Part shown: in pieces, positions 36,567 through 50,800 of the stretch
Position numbering within the stretch: position 1 is the first letter of the stretch
Layout: each line of letters begins with the position of its first letter
NCBI GenBank assembly: GCA_015657535.1
Contig: JADHZB010000615.1
Coordinates: 1 to 64,000 of the forward strand
Origin: Nephromyces sp. MM_2019
Lineage: Eukaryota; Apicomplexa; Aconoidasida; Nephromycida
DNA: 64,000 nt
Direction of reading: 5' to 3'
Notes under the pieces: model-generated
The model's input: the letters and a program-made list of their open reading frames with translations, nothing else
What the model was told of the DNA's origin: nothing
Database searches by the model: none
Position numbers and translations under genes: made by a program

Positions 36567-36813
36567 AACAAAAACTTTTTTTAATTTATTTCTGTAACAT
36601 ACTTGGGACTTATTTACGACAAGTGAAATATATCAACAACAGTTTTATTTTATTATTATATCTGATCTCTCAATTACTAATTTGAAACCACATTCACAAC
36701 TCCAATTTACTCACTTAAAACTAGAAATGATTGTGAGTAGTTACATCAAGTTAATATACATATTTGAAAATATTATTGTAAAACAAGTATATTAATTTTC
36801 AAAACATAAAAAA

Positions 36814-37612
36814 ATGTTATCCTTAATCAAAGATATTCTATCAAAAAATATTCTCAGAATGGTAAGAGAAACATAAGATAGAAATTAAATTAAAACACCA
36901 TTTTCTAAAGCCTAAAAGACGGATAGAGGAATCTGAGTCAATCAAAGAAATTAAATTGAATTCTAACAAGCCACAAGAAACTTATAAAGATGGAATTCGA
37001 GTCAATTTTAGCTGCACCCCTCACGTGGACAAAAAATCGGTGAGAACTTCAGAATATAAATTACAAAAAACAACTTATGAATCAAAACTAAAGAGCGAAA
37101 TCCTTCACCTATTTATATTTAAGTTCGAGTAAGTTGATAAATTTATGATAGATAGCTCATGTTTTATTTTTGCTAAACTAAGGAATCTAAACAACAGTCT
37201 TATAGAGTTAATTGAGATTCAATCTTATAGCAAAAGTCATGGTAAGATTATTTTATTTTGTAATTTGAATAACTACTTAACTCATTTAAAGAATCACATG
37301 GCCATAAAATAGTTAAATTAAATTATCTTTTGACTTCTTTCGAAAAGGTTCCTAGAAATAAGCCATGCTTGAATTTAAGTTAATACATCCGAACATAGTT
37401 TTGTAGCAATCCAAAATCTGGAATTGATAGTTTGAAAGTTTTCAAGAGTTTAAGAGTTGCTTACAATGCACCAGACAGGTCTTTTTCAAAAAGCTTTTCT
37501 TCTTGGCCCTCTATAGAGGTAAGTGACTTCAAGGTTTGTCTAAGTACTTTCAATTCACTTTATTTTTAAGCAACTACCAGATTCCCAAGACTTCACCTTT
37601 ATAGTGAGCTAA
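36814..37612 (+). CDS. Small protein of unknown function (7 exons)
   Basis: Exons 36814-36861, 36911-37039, 37094-37128, 37183-37241, 37292-37347, 37399-37518 and 37571-37612 join in phase into 162 residues. The start MLSLIKDILSKNILRM followed by PKRRIEE could be a short mitochondrial leader. The core alternates hydrophobic strands (SEILHLFIFKFE, KIVKLNYLLTSFEKF, SLKVFKSLRVAY) and looks like a small globular domain. No family recognised. Junction phases and clean donors (GTAAGA, GTGAGA, GTAAGT, GTAAGA, GTTCCT, GTAAGT) support it. Confidence 0.68.
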
Positions 37613-38037
37613 TAAATTTTAAGATTAAATAACTGGAAACATAAACAGAATTTAAGATAAAATATAGGGTGTGGAAGAGCTGTGATAGCCTAATTGAAGA
37701 TAACTTTTATACCAATTTTTAAATTTTAACTTTATTTTATGATATTTAACTCTAAAACAATTCGCTTTTAATTCTTTATAACATTTCCAACCCAATCGAA
37801 AACCGTTTCAATCAAATTTTTGAAAAATTTGATATCTATTACTCAAAGTCAATGTGTGTCGCTTAAGGTATTCTAAGACTCGAAAATTCAATTTTAACTT
37901 ACTAATGTATGTCATAAATCTATGGTGAATATGGAATTAAGTCAGTTCTAAACTGTTTTAAAATATAATATTTTGAGTTTTTCGACAACTAGGTTTAAGT
38001 TCTTAGTGATTACAAAATGTCTTATGTTTTGATATTG
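37613..38037. other. Convergent intergenic stretch
   Basis: AT-rich; nothing recognised. Confidence 0.55.
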
Positions 38038-39258
38038 TTAAGGTTCGGCCTTCGTCTTGCTAGTTTCAATTTCACTAGAATCACAATCTTCTTCACCTTT
38101 TTTCTTTGAACTCTCTGCCTTTTTTATAGCTTTTTCCAGGCTCTTCAATTCTTCTTCTAGATATCGGTGACTGGATAATTTAATTAGGATGCTACTACAA
38201 GCACACCTTCAGTAGTTTCACTGCCTTCTTTTTCGTCATCTTCTTTAGGCTTTTTTGTTTTTTTAGGACCTATAGTAATTTGTTATAGTGATGGATACTT
38301 ATATATAAGAGATTATTAGACCTTCTTCTGAAACATCCTGGATGTCTACAACATCTTCTGAAATTTTCTTGCTATCTTTGGGAGTATGCTAATTAAGATA
38401 TTTGAATTCGTTTTCTAGTATTCATTGTGGCTTTATGAAAATCACTTTTTTCGAAGATTTTTCCTCAGGTTTAAAAATCTGCATTGCGATATAATCATTA
38501 GCACTTCTTCCTAAGTCATATGCTCTTATAATTGCATTCGAAATTAGCCTTGATACTGGATTTTCCTGAAATTATTGCAATAAATCAATTTCAAAGCCAT
38601 TTTATCATAATTAAGTGGGAGAAAATATCTATCTAAGCCAAACCTCGTGCCTGAATTAATTAATTATCATAAATTAATTATAAAAAATAATTTTTAAACC
38701 ATTGCTCCAAGTTGCTGCTAGCAGTTTCAGACGTTTCGGTTGGCTCTTTTGGCTCTTTTGGCTCTTTCGGCTCTTTTGACTCTTTTGACTCCTTTGTTTC
38801 TTTTTGATCTTTTGGATCTCTAGCATCTAAAATACTATATAGTTGAGGAAGGATTAATGTTTCTTTAACTAAGAAAGATGAAAAATCATTATTCTTTAGT
38901 ATTAAATTTTTACTAATTACTTGTATTTAAGTTAGATGTTGGCATAATTTCCTCTTGTTCCTCAAAGTTAGAAACTGGTCGATGCAACTCACCGCTTTTA
39001 GTTGTTGAATTTTTGGGCTCTTCGGCTATAAGGCTTAATCTTTCAATAAGTTCATATCTTCTTTGTGGCCTAGAAATTCAAATGTTATTTTCAATATTTT
39101 TCTATCATAATTCAAACTTCTCACCTGGAAAACGCTGGCGCTTTCTTGGTATTTTGAGCTTGATGAAATCTCTTTTGTTCTACGAAGCTTGCTGTAACTT
39201 TTGAAATCTCAGGAACCAACAAAAAAGGAGAAAATAGCAAAATTAGAAACTTAAACAT
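38038..39258 (-). CDS. Secreted Lys/Glu/Pro-rich protein with KEP repeats
   Basis: Exons 39258-39125, 39069-38921, 38826-38700, 38650-38644, 38565-38446, 38388-38322 and 38269-38207 join in phase, and a last exon begins near 38170. The start gives a clear signal peptide (MFKFLILLFSPFLLVPEISK, cleavage expected soon after). Then comes a low-complexity tract of repeated KES and KEP units, a more structured piece (SRLISNAIIRAYDLGRSAND) and a long acidic/basic tail. Composition resembles secreted piroplasm proteins, but no family is assigned. The end is unresolved: in strict phase the last exon stops at once (…TTEVTDI), whereas another frame is open for 43 codons (HRYLEEELKSLEKAIKKAES…) to 38038. 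A GC donor or a missed exon would join it. Confidence 0.65.
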
Positions 39259-39957
39259 TTTAAGATAATTAGATAATTTGAAAAACGAGAACAAAATTAA
39301 AATAAAATAAGACACTGATAAAATATAATAAATGATGGGATAATTGTTAAATTTTGCTTTATTAATTGATGAATTTCTCTGTAACTACAGTCTAATAACT
39401 ACAGTCTAACCTGATAAAAAGGTAATTATATATTTTTGGCATCGTCTAGGTATGAAATTTTGAAACATTAGCTATTAGATTTTGCTAATGTCATAACTAA
39501 GTTCATTCGGCTAAACTATATACTTCAGCTTGATTTAGATCAATCAATTTATCATTTAAATATATTAGAAGCAACAAAACCTTGCTCATTTTTTAAAAAC
39601 TTCCTAGTAACCATAGCTAAATTTAAAGTTTTGATTGAATCTATGATGAAAAATATGCCTTAAAATATAGCTTTTAAGAAATAAATTATATGTTTGGTAT
39701 ATTCTCAGTGTTTCAAAAATTTAGTATTGAGATGTAAATTTTAATTAAAATTTGTAAATTGTTTTTAACAACTTTAAATAGTCTTTAGTAAAAAATTATA
39801 TTTTCAAATAGTAAGAAGTTATATGGCTTTATAGTTTCCAAAAATCATTAAGTTGAGTTAAAGCCCGTTGTTTAAGCTTATGTTTATTTGTTCTATAATT
39901 ATGATAAAATATCGTCTTCTGTTAGTTACTATTAGTAGAAACAAACAGTTTTTCGAT
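39259..39957. other. Intergenic stretch
   Basis: AT-rich, between the symplekin stop and the secreted-protein start. Nothing recognised. Confidence 0.55.
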
Positions 39958-42900
39958 TCAGCTGCCTAGTCCCAAAAGAACACGTAGATATTGTGGACAC
40001 GATCGCATAGCCTGAAAGCAATAGATAAAAAGGTTTGGGAAAAAAAATTTGTTTCATTGTAAGAGAATTAACCTGTTCATTTTTTAATATTAATGATGTT
40101 AAGTCACTAGTTATTGTATGCTGTTGCTGCAGATTTTGCATTATTTCAATGCCTTGATCACTGTGGTTGTTTATATCATAAATGAAGAGAGTTAAAATTT
40201 GAAATAGAGATATTATCGCCATAATGAGATCTAGGCTTACGGTGGAAGTCGTAAGATTGTAGAAAAAAGGTTCCGCTTTTGTTCACTCCATAAAAGCTGC
40301 ATAGTTAACTTAAATCCTTTCCATAGCGATGGGTACTGCCAGATCTATTTTAGAATAGGCATAATTTTCTTATATATTGAGATAAATGATATAAATATAT
40401 TATTATTTTTACTTGTTTTTGAATCAAGCAAGGCATGATGGTTAGTGATACAAAATCACCTAAACTATGCAATTTTTGTGCAGTACGGCATAACTGAAGA
40501 AAGTAAATTAACCCAGGATTGGGGAGCATAAGAAAATTCGGGTTTATTTGTTAAAACATACCAGCCTTCCGAAGCTACTTGGAATACTCTTATGCTCATC
40601 TTGAACAATTTTCTGACTGACTGATGCTATTGCCTACAATAAAATTTTAAAATCGATCACAGCAAAATCTAACTAAAAAATTCTCTAATTTCACCTCAAG
40701 GGGGAAAATTTGTTCAGATGTTGAAGATTTTGAGGCTTGACCAGTTAAATCAACGCAAAGATCTAAAATTAGTGCTTGATGTTTCTCTTGTTCAGTACCT
40801 AATTTAGAGTTAAAAATATCGCATCGAAAAATAAGACAAATGTAAACTAATCTCTCACCAGAGGTCGTCATATCGCAAAAAAAATATAATAGATCATCTG
40901 GGGTCAAAGGATAACCCCCTATCTTGGATTTTAAAGCTGCTGGCAATTTTAAAAGCCTTGTTACTACTTGTTTAAGTTGAGATTCATTATTCATCTCGAA
41001 AATGTGGTTTGAAAGCACATGGAAGATTCTTTCACTGGAAATACATGAGATTCTAGTTATGTAACCATTTGAAATTTCAGAAAAAAGAAAAATCACCTTT
41101 CATAAAAGCTAAGTACAGGTAGGATTGATTGAATTTGGTTATTCTTTGTATATTGTATCCAAATAGCCTCAAGGAGTACTTTTGCATCAAGGTACTGGTC
41201 TGTGCTTTCCAAAATTTTCAAGTATGAGTGCTCAGAAATTACAGTCATCAAGCTTTGATTTGAATTTGAAAAGCACTGATTTAATAGATGGAATCAATTA
41301 AGGAAAATAGTTATTTAGTGTATTCAAGATCCTTTTACATTTATTAGATCGGCGTAAATTTCATACGGGATAGGTTGAAGTTGATAGACAATCTGAAAGT
41401 AAAATGTATAAATTATCGGTGTTAGGAATTTATAAAGTCGCAAACTCACATCCTTGAAAGTGTTTTCAAACATCTGGGTCATCTTTTTAGGTGAGTTGTT
41501 AACAGCTTGGAGAAATGTTTTGACAAGAACTGGCTTTCGAATACAAAGGTTTACAAAGAGCATGCAATACTCGGAAAATCCATCAGTATTTTTAATCGGG
41601 GAATCTTATAGTAGTAGTTATTAAAAAGTTATAAATTGTAAATTAAGTGAAGAATACAAGCTTTAATTAGTGGGTATACCTTTCAATTTGCTAATAATAC
41701 GAGCTGAAACAAGTTCGACGAATGGGTGTGGGTGAATGACCATATTTGAAGGAATTTCAAGAATAGACCTGAGAAGAATTTATAAATTTCACTCGTTAAA
41801 TACATAAGATAAGGGTGCTAAACTCACCTAAAGCATAGCCCAGCACAATCTTCAATCCATTTCATACTGTAGTAATATGGATCCATCAATTCTTTGGATC
41901 CTGGAGTCTCAACAAAATAAGATTTGTCTTGGTTATTAGACTTACTTTCTTCCTCATTTGTTTTATCTGAATGGGGAAAATGATTGAAATCGCTCATATT
42001 TATGATTTCATAGTCAATTCTAAAAACATTCTAATATTAAATTGAAATGAATCACATAGTGCCATACTGATCTATACAAAATAGAAAATACCATTTGAAT
42101 CATCGATTTCTTTTTTTATTGATTCCTGATCATCGTGGGTTAATGGATGAATTAAGTCAGGTGTGTATAAGCCCTTGGGCGAGCTGAAGAGCTTTAGAAA
42201 AAATTTACGGGCATCACTATTGGGACTATGTGCCAAAGTAAGCGCCATGACCAAGCAAGTCCTTTGGTGAATAGAAAATGTAAAGAAAAAAAAGCTAAGA
42301 ATATCTTAAAATTATATAAGTTTGAACTCCATTACTTTCTAGTTATAGGTGAATTGCTTCTTTTTATTATTGATGAAAGAATTGCTAGTGATATCTTCCT
42401 CATATTGGGATCGAAACTAAATTCCCAAGTTTTACGGAAAGCGCCAGGTGGTAGGAATGGGGCATCTATAAAAAATTGAGCCAAAAGTTGAGCAAATTTA
42501 TTCTTTTCAGAGTTTGTTCTTTTAGCGTCCTCAAGTAAGCAATCAAGACATATTAAAAATAAGTCTTCATAACAAAATGAATTCGAATAATCAGTGTCTT
42601 GATGATGTGTTTCATTGGTATGAGTGTTGTTCGAGTCTGGAGCAAAGTCCCAACCAATTTGGTCGTGAGGTGACTCATGGGTTAAGTAAAAGTAGTAGCT
42701 CTTATCAGGGTCTTCTGTAACATAAGATAGATTGATATTTATTTTTAAGCCTTCAGGTTGGAATAAGTAAAGGATTCGAAAAGGGTTTAATTAAAAAGTA
42801 AGATTCGGAGATACTAAGACATGTAATACTATTTGAAACCTGATTTATTGAAATTATCTAAGTCCTTGAAATACTTGAAATTCAACAAATCGTTTATAGT

Positions 42901-45749
42901 AGAAAATTTAAGCTGAGAGTCGAGATCTGAAACCATTTCCTGAGGGAATCATAAGAGCAACATTGAATTGTTTCCAAAATACGAAAATAAGTTGCGTACC
43001 AGAGCTTCATTTTTGTCAAACGTAACTACTGATTTTAGGACTTCAGACCTGAATTTTAGCGCATGATAAAGGTAATTTTAATATCAAAAACTCACTACTT
43101 TCCACTATGTAATTTTCGATATATAAAAAGTTAATTACTTTAAAATTTTGTCAACATATAAGCGTGTGAAATCAGTCAGGGTTGATTTCGACTGACAGTT
43201 TTGTATAAGAGTTCTCATTATTAAGTTAGTCTTGAGCTGATAATAACGTAAGGAAAATGTAAAAATGGCTAGTTGGTGGAAATGAGTCTCAAAATTTAAT
43301 CTTTTTACCTGGTAAAATCTTAGGCATGCTGTGTATGGGTTTTCACCTATGGCTGGGCTTGGAGAAGTTGATTCTAAATACATAAGAATCATATAAATTA
43401 TTAAACTTATTCCAAAAATTAATTTTTAAAGGGGTTTACCCATCATCTGTGTGAATACTAATTTTTTCATCATGAACAAGCTTTCCTGAACGGAGTCAAT
43501 AGATTTGGGGTTAACAAGACCGCTCATGTCTTCTGGTGATGTGAATTTCCCATAGTTGTAATCTGGTATGAGATCACTCAAGTCCTTGTCCATTGGAGTG
43601 TGGCTATCTAACTCGTTCTAATAAAAGTAGTATGTGGAGCAAATTTGATCATGTATAAGAAATAAGGCTATAATAGGTGCATTGAGATACCTCATTTGAA
43701 GTGATGTTAGCTTTGTCCTCATCCTCTTGGAAGGACTCAAATATGTTATCCAATCCTGGGATATCGTCATTATATATAGCATTTTTCTTAAATTTTAAGT
43801 GCCCATTTGTTGAAATTTCTGAAAGAGAATCCACTGATTCGTGTTGCTGGTTATTATTATTCTCAAAAGCTGCAATTTTAGATAACTTCGCCAAATCCTG
43901 TGTCTTACTAATGTCAGGATGATCTTGAAAGTTCTTTATAACTAAATCAACAAGATCTGACTGTGAACAAGTACTTGAGAGCCAACTCAAAGTTTCTAGT
44001 CTTTGGCAAGGTAGAAAAAAATAATTTCCTAAGTCAGGGTCCCTTTTCATACGCTTAGATTTGGTACCTTGGTGAAATTTTAGAAACATAGTTAATTAGT
44101 CAATTTTTAATCCTGATAAACTACTAGAAGATTTTCTATTATTATCATACCAATGCCAAATTCATCGAAATGCCTGCTGGCGAGGATTCCTTTCTTGAAG
44201 TGTGAGTCTCGTGATTCATTGAAGAACTCTTTGAATATATTTTTAGCTTCAATTTTGAGAGCTTCACATGATCCAGATTTTCCTAGCTTATTAATAAGAT
44301 CAACTATAGCGCCCTCCCATTCTTCAAGGTTACAGTTGGCCAGAATTCGCATAAGCTCCATTTTGATTATATGAATTAAAGGCTTTCTATATTTTAAAAG
44401 GACCAATGAGTTCGAATTTTCACCTTTAAAAATTATATTGCTGAGGATTGTGAAGGTCTCAAAGAAATATTTGAAATAATACTCCCTTTTTGCGCAGGTT
44501 TTTCCAACTGATTGAATAAGGTGACAGAATATGATAGGATTTGAGTATGGTTCTTGAATCAATAATCTCTTGATCAACTGGATAATATATTCCAAATTGC
44601 CTTTAAAAATACTTAAAAGCCTTTTCATTGTTGGGTGTTGGGGGTATTGGATTTCACTTTCATCTAGCCTTATTTCAACGTTGAGGAAGGAATCTTGAAA
44701 TGATGTCTTGAAGCTATTCATATTAATGTAATGGATTTGGTCATGATAAATACTAAGCTCCTCTTCCAAAAATTGTAAAACTTCATAAATAATTTTATAT
44801 TTGGCTTCAAGGGTGCACTTGAAATTTTTACACTTAGAAGTTAAGCAATTGAAAATGTGATTCCGAATGGATTTAAGGTCAGAGATGATCTGAAAATTAA
44901 AATTAGTAGTCTAAGTGTTAATTACTAGGAAGTTGTGGCTTCTCACCTTTTCGAATATTGAACTTTCTGGAATAGTTAACCGAATATAATCAACGATTTT
45001 GTTAAGCCGCAACTTCACTGTACATAAGAATTAATTTAATTGATACCAGCAATTAATTAGGGAAATGTATTAACAAACTTGAATAAATGACTGCCATAAC
45101 AACATGATACTCTTGATCCTAAAATAATAATTGAAAATTACTTATTTAGTTAATATTGTACAAATCAATACATATTCTAAAATAATGTTACCTGACATAG
45201 GCTTGAGAAGCACTCGATTGCCTGAGGTAGTACTGAAATTTTCAAATTTAATGTTAGTTAGACAGATAATATCAGTTTAGGATTATAGATACCTACTTTC
45301 ATTATCAAGTCCAATTGCTTTGGAAAGGAAAACTACACAGTAACGCCTTAGTACAAAGTTGGGATGCGTCTATAATATAAAAACAGTAGTAAGTGTCATT
45401 TCATATATTAAATTGTTCTTTCTTTTTATATAATACAACCTGCAAGTTGATGTAGTAAGGTAGGAACTTTTCTAAGAGTTCTGTGTCGTAACAGCTTGAT
45501 TTATTCGCCTTCAGATTCAATTGTTTGAGCATAACAGTCTCAGCCTTGGAAAAATCAACAAAACAAAAAAACTTGTATCTTTCTCGTGTGGATATACTAT
45601 TAAATCAAGTTTATTAAATTGTTAGATCAAATAAGTCTTACCCGTGATAATGGCTCCTTGAAAGAGGATAGTGGCGTAGAGGGTGATAGAGGGAGTACAT
45701 AATTGAAAGCATCAATTATAATTTGATGATCAGAATTGTCCATAGTCAT
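39958..45749 (-). CDS. SYMPK: Symplekin/Pta1-like mRNA 3'-end processing scaffold
   Basis: A large gene of well over 20 exons, more than 1,000 residues. The N terminus carries HEAT-like repeats (THPNFVLRRYCVVFLSKAIG; QAIECFSSLCQ) where symplekin has its DUF3453 region. The C terminus is diagnostic: FVSLTIMPCLIQKQIWQYPS and LWKGFK (human …KIWTYPKVWKGFIK), then STILRLPPDQ and a final exon ending LLGLGS (stop 39958-39960). The middle includes an acidic linker (IPGLDNIFESFQEDEDK). Symplekin scaffolds the cleavage and polyadenylation machinery and, with SLBP and U7-type factors, histone mRNA processing in animals. The start is one of two close ATGs (45749 or 45743). I read most but not all exons, so internal boundaries are incomplete. 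An apparent signal-peptide start at 40222 is intron sequence. Confidence 0.8.
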
Positions 45750-47869
45750 TTTAAAAAAGTCTATTGAGTGAAAGCCAATTGTATTGTAAGCGAGTGTTTT
45801 GTTAGTATCTTGTTATACAGAATTAAATACATTATTAAAATGTTTCAATTGTACTTGAAATAAGATTATAATTGATGATGGGGTCAATGCCAATGAAGAG
45901 TTACTTTTAATCTCATTATATGGTTGCCCAAAGCACGATCATCTCAAATCTTTTTCGGATTATCCCAGATCATAGAAGTAAAGTTTGAGTTGGAGATATA
46001 TATTTTTACATTGAATGTTGCCATTTAGTAATGTACTCAGTCAATTATACACTTTGCCAAACTAAAAGTTTATTTGTGAGGGTAAAATGAAACTCAGAAC
46101 ACACCTAACATCTGTTATAACCCTCGAATCATTATCTTCCAAAATCTATTTTAAACACTTTGTGCATAAATTTTGTATGCTATTTACATGTTTAAAAGCT
46201 GAGTGTGTTTCATTTCTAAACGTGCTGTGTTGTAAATGCCTTACTTTCGAAGTTGAAATAGTATTATCTCACTCTGTTATAAGCTAGTCTTGATAGTTTA
46301 TTTCTCCAAAAAACGAGTCTAAATGGTTTTGTTTTAAAATCAAACAGAACTAAAATCAGGCTCATTTGCTATACTATATATAAACGATAAATATTTAATT
46401 TTTTTCCATAACTATTGTAAATTTATGTAAGAAAAGAATGAAGATGATAAGCAATTTCGTTTTTTAATTCAATGAAAATTGATTATAGAATTTCTTGTTG
46501 TGAAAAATTGAGAGCGTATATAAGCTAATAAAAGTTTAGCATATTTTGAGTATTTTCAAAATCGAAATATTCAATGCAACTGTAAAAATTAAAGTAATCA
46601 ATAAGCTATATATTTATATTCTATAGATTAATAACAATTGACATTCCCAATCTATTATCAAGTTCGTAAAGTAGGAGTGATACAAAGACTATAAAAATAT
46701 TACTAAGTTAAAAAAATTCTAAAATCCAAAGAAAAATTGACTTGCATCCAATCCTTTATACTCATTTTTATTTGTGTATAGTCTAACATAGCGATTCACC
46801 AAATTACACGAAATATCTAAAACGTTACTAGTGATTAAGTTGTAATTTCAATTTTAATGGTTGGAATTAGAACTTATCACTGTTTCTTCAGAATAAATTT
46901 GAAGCACATTTTAAACATTGATTGAAATCCATATGCTTTATATTGGAAAGCCATGGCTACTAAATATAATAAATGTTATAATTAAGTTCAGCCATTAGAA
47001 TTTTGGAAATGTTCGATAGATTCAATATGGAAGTACTTATTGACTCAAAAGGATTTTAAACATTCGTTCAATATAGAATTGTTTTGATTATAAATATATT
47101 TAATTGTGTAATATAATAATGATAAGAATAAATCAATCGTGAAAATTACCTTAATTTCAGCTTCTACTCCTATCGAAATCTAAATCTGAGCATTTTACTG
47201 TGTTTTAACGAAATTGGTCTAAATTCTTGCTCTCAATCAAAAGAATGAATCGATTTTTAACTTCGTTATAAATCCGAGAAAATAAAACTAAAATAAAAAA
47301 GAAATAATGGCTTGGAGCTCTTCACCGAAGAAATCTAAATTTATTCCAAAAAATGAATTTTCGCATTGTTTAATCTAGGATTTCAAGTTTTGCCAACACA
47401 ATGACCCGTACTGAACTTTTATGTTGAGTACCATCATATATATACATCAGTAATAGCTGAAATTGAAGACTTAATAAAATAAATTAAGCAATTTTGGAAT
47501 TTTTAACCCATAAACTTGTCTGAGTTTAATGAGATTTTAAGAGTTTTTCTAAATCAATAGCATATCAATATTTTATCAATATTTTCTCAGAAGCATAGTG
47601 TGTAGGAATGATAGAATTTAAAATGTCTTAAATCGAGGTAATGAGAGACAGCACTAGTTTGTTTGAACCCCTTGGAAGCTAAATCTCTATGAGTTGACAA
47701 TTTTAATTGCTTGAAAGAAGCAGCGATTCATTTATACTTCATAAGTTTTATAATTTTCAGCAATATGAAATAAGGTCAACATTTCTCAGCTATGATTTGT
47801 TCCGGAAACGTCTATCAAAAGCAAAATCATATCTAAACACCGTATGTACTAGGCAAAACTGAGATTACT
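45750..47869. other. Divergent intergenic region, about 2.1 kb
   Basis: AT-rich DNA between symplekin (-) and the DOT1-like gene (+). The frame at 46087-46287 lacks splice context and looks spurious. No other feature seen. Confidence 0.55.
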
Positions 47870-50800
47870 ATGCCATCACCTTTATCAACCACAAACTTAA
47901 GTAGCTCAAAAAACAATAGGTCATATAAAAAAGAAATTCAATCATCTCTGAATGGAGAACTTGTTCAAGTTGCTCGTCCAAGAGCACATGGAAAAATTTT
48001 CAAAGAAGATTGTCATAAGATGATTCAATTCTTGTGGTCGGGATATGGACGAAATATTGTGACATCAGATGCTGGTGAGCACTAATAAATTTTTTGAAGA
48101 TAATTTATTCGATAAAATGATATAGACCTAGCTCTATTACTGGGTGTTTTGTTTCCAAACACCATGGAATTTAATAAGTATAAAATATTTTCATGTCACT
48201 TCATGTTTCTCAAGTAAAATACTACTCCATTTCAGCAAAATCGGGAACATTAGATACATCTTTTTGATAACAATAGGAATGTATGGTGAACTCAGAGAAG
48301 GAACCTTGAGACAAATTTTTTCCTATTTGTCTAAGCAATGTATGCTCAATGAGGTAAAATCTAAATTTTTCTATGAAAATAAATGGTTATAAAACATGTA
48401 TTAACCCAAACGCTTCTATGTAGATGTCGGTCCTATGTGACATAGGTTCAGGTCGTGGCTGCCCTAACATTGTTGCTACATATGAAACCAACTTGGGAGC
48501 TTCCAGTAAGTAAATTATCAGAAATTATCAATCCACATTTATAATCGAATAAAAACTAATTGATTTTTTATTCATTCATATTTAATAAATTATACAACTT
48601 TTGGTTTCATTTATTTAATAACACTCAATTTTATTTTGAGACCTTATGCTATACTAAACATCCCTTTCATACTGAACTCAGTTGGAATCGAGCTTGGGAA
48701 ACTGGCACATATTTTAGCACAGAAAAACAAACTTGTAATTCTAGAAAGAGAAATGGCAGATATGGTATGCTTTTATATAGCTGAATATAGTCAATTATAA
48801 CATCATTTTAAAATCATTGATTGCCTTTCAGTCCAAATAAAAGGGTTTGATAAATTTAAGATATATTTCGATTTTTAAAAAAATACAGATAAAAAATAAC
48901 GAAGACCCGAATTTGCATGTTCCCAGACATAAATTATCATTTATAAATATGGATGCAGCATATATCCAATCTCTAGAACCAATTACACATGTTTTTTCTT
49001 TCGATGCTGCAATGCCTGGTTGGCTTATATTCCAGTATGTTTGTGAAAATAGAAAACTCTAACAATAAAAACTTTGATCAAGCTATCTACAAGAATATTT
49101 TAATATTGTATTCATTGTGTTTTAATTTCAGCCTTTGTAAATTATTCAATCAGTCTAAGACTACATTTTGTTACTGTAGTTTCCGACCAAGTTAGTATTT
49201 TCAAAAAGTGTTTCGCTAAACTCATGTTGTACCTTTTGGTTTAAAGTTTTTATACATGATACATCTTTCAACAAATATTTGATTCCATTTTTTATAACCA
49301 GATTTGATTGAAAAGTACTGGTTAAAAGGCTTCAAAAAAATGATTTTACACGGAAATATGTCAGGAAGTGGTGAGGGTAGAAGTTGTAATATCTACCTCA
49401 AAAATGATTGGGAATCTTTCTCCACAAAGGTAAAGCTTATAAAAAAGAGCTAACAAGAAACTTGCAAAACATCAGAATCATATTACATAATTCCTAATTC
49501 CTTTTCAAATAAAACTCACAATTAAAGGTGAATCTGGAATGAAATTGAAATTTATGGTTTAACAAATAACAATCCAGAAATATAATATTCCAAATTAATA
49601 AATTATTTATTGGATTACCAGGCTTTTACACACACAAATTGGTTGCTGAACCATAAATGTGGCATCTCAAGTTCTGAAAATTCACAATCTCAGAACACAT
49701 CATGTTTTGAAAGTTATATAGATCCTTCTGACTTGGCTCAAGCATTAGAAATTGCTTTATTACCTGCTGCACTCCAAGAAGCTTTACTAAATCAGCAAAT
49801 AGAGGTCGGCGGACCTACTGATAAATTTCAAAGCTTTCTATACTATTATACCATGTGTACCATTAATGCTTATTAGGACTGGTATTCAAACAAAATTCTT
49901 CGTTCCAGCTTACAAGACAATACAAATAAAATTAAAAAGGCTCAATTGGAGCGTGAGGCTTTCCTTATTGAACAAACTGAGAGGTGTGATCCATTAGACA
50001 ATCCCTTTCTAAGCCCTGAAGAATATTGGCAAAAACATGATGAAATACTCAAAGTAATAAATGCCGAATTTTTTCAAATTATGACTAATTTTTGACTCTT
50101 GTGAGGCCATAACAAAAAATCATTCATTAACCAAATTTTCTAATTTACTTATTTCTAAACCGAATTATATAAAATTCTCAGATTGAGGTTCAAAGGGCAT
50201 GGAAACAAATTGGAGCCATTTATGCAGAAAAAGGCTGGGTTTTACCTGAAAAGGAACAACCCCCATCCTTTTTTATAAGCAAAAAGGAGGATACTTGGCT
50301 CAACTATTTTGAAGGGCACCCCCTTCCTAATTTCACGAAGAAAAACCCTGTGAAGGATCTGCTGCTAAAGCAAGACTGGAAAGGTATTAGCTGATTTTGA
50401 TTCATGCTACAAACAACTTTTAGCACATCACACCAAAAAATCAATATTATTTCATTTTTATAGAGCTTCTTATCAGTTTATAACACAGGATTTAAGCTTG
50501 TTCTAACTAGCAACCTTGAGCTCAAAAAATTAATTATTTTATTTATTTTCCAGACATAACAAACTCCGTAAACAATGTGCTAGAGTATTTTAGCGATGAA
50601 TATCAATTGGATGAAAAATTATGCAGCAAATCTAGCTACAACGCACTTAGTGCTAAGAATCATTATCTTAATTGGCATCCAATGCAATCATACTGGAAGT
50701 GGTCAATCAAAGACGAATACCCACAACCATATAAACCATACGACGATAACAACATCTTGAATAAACTTTTCGATAACGAAGTTTCAGAAATCATCAATCA

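Noticed and set aside
39932..40222. Separate small gene with a signal-peptide-like start (MAIISLFQIL)
   Set aside because: That start is intron sequence. The downstream part is the symplekin C-terminal exon in phase with its PWKGF-type exon.
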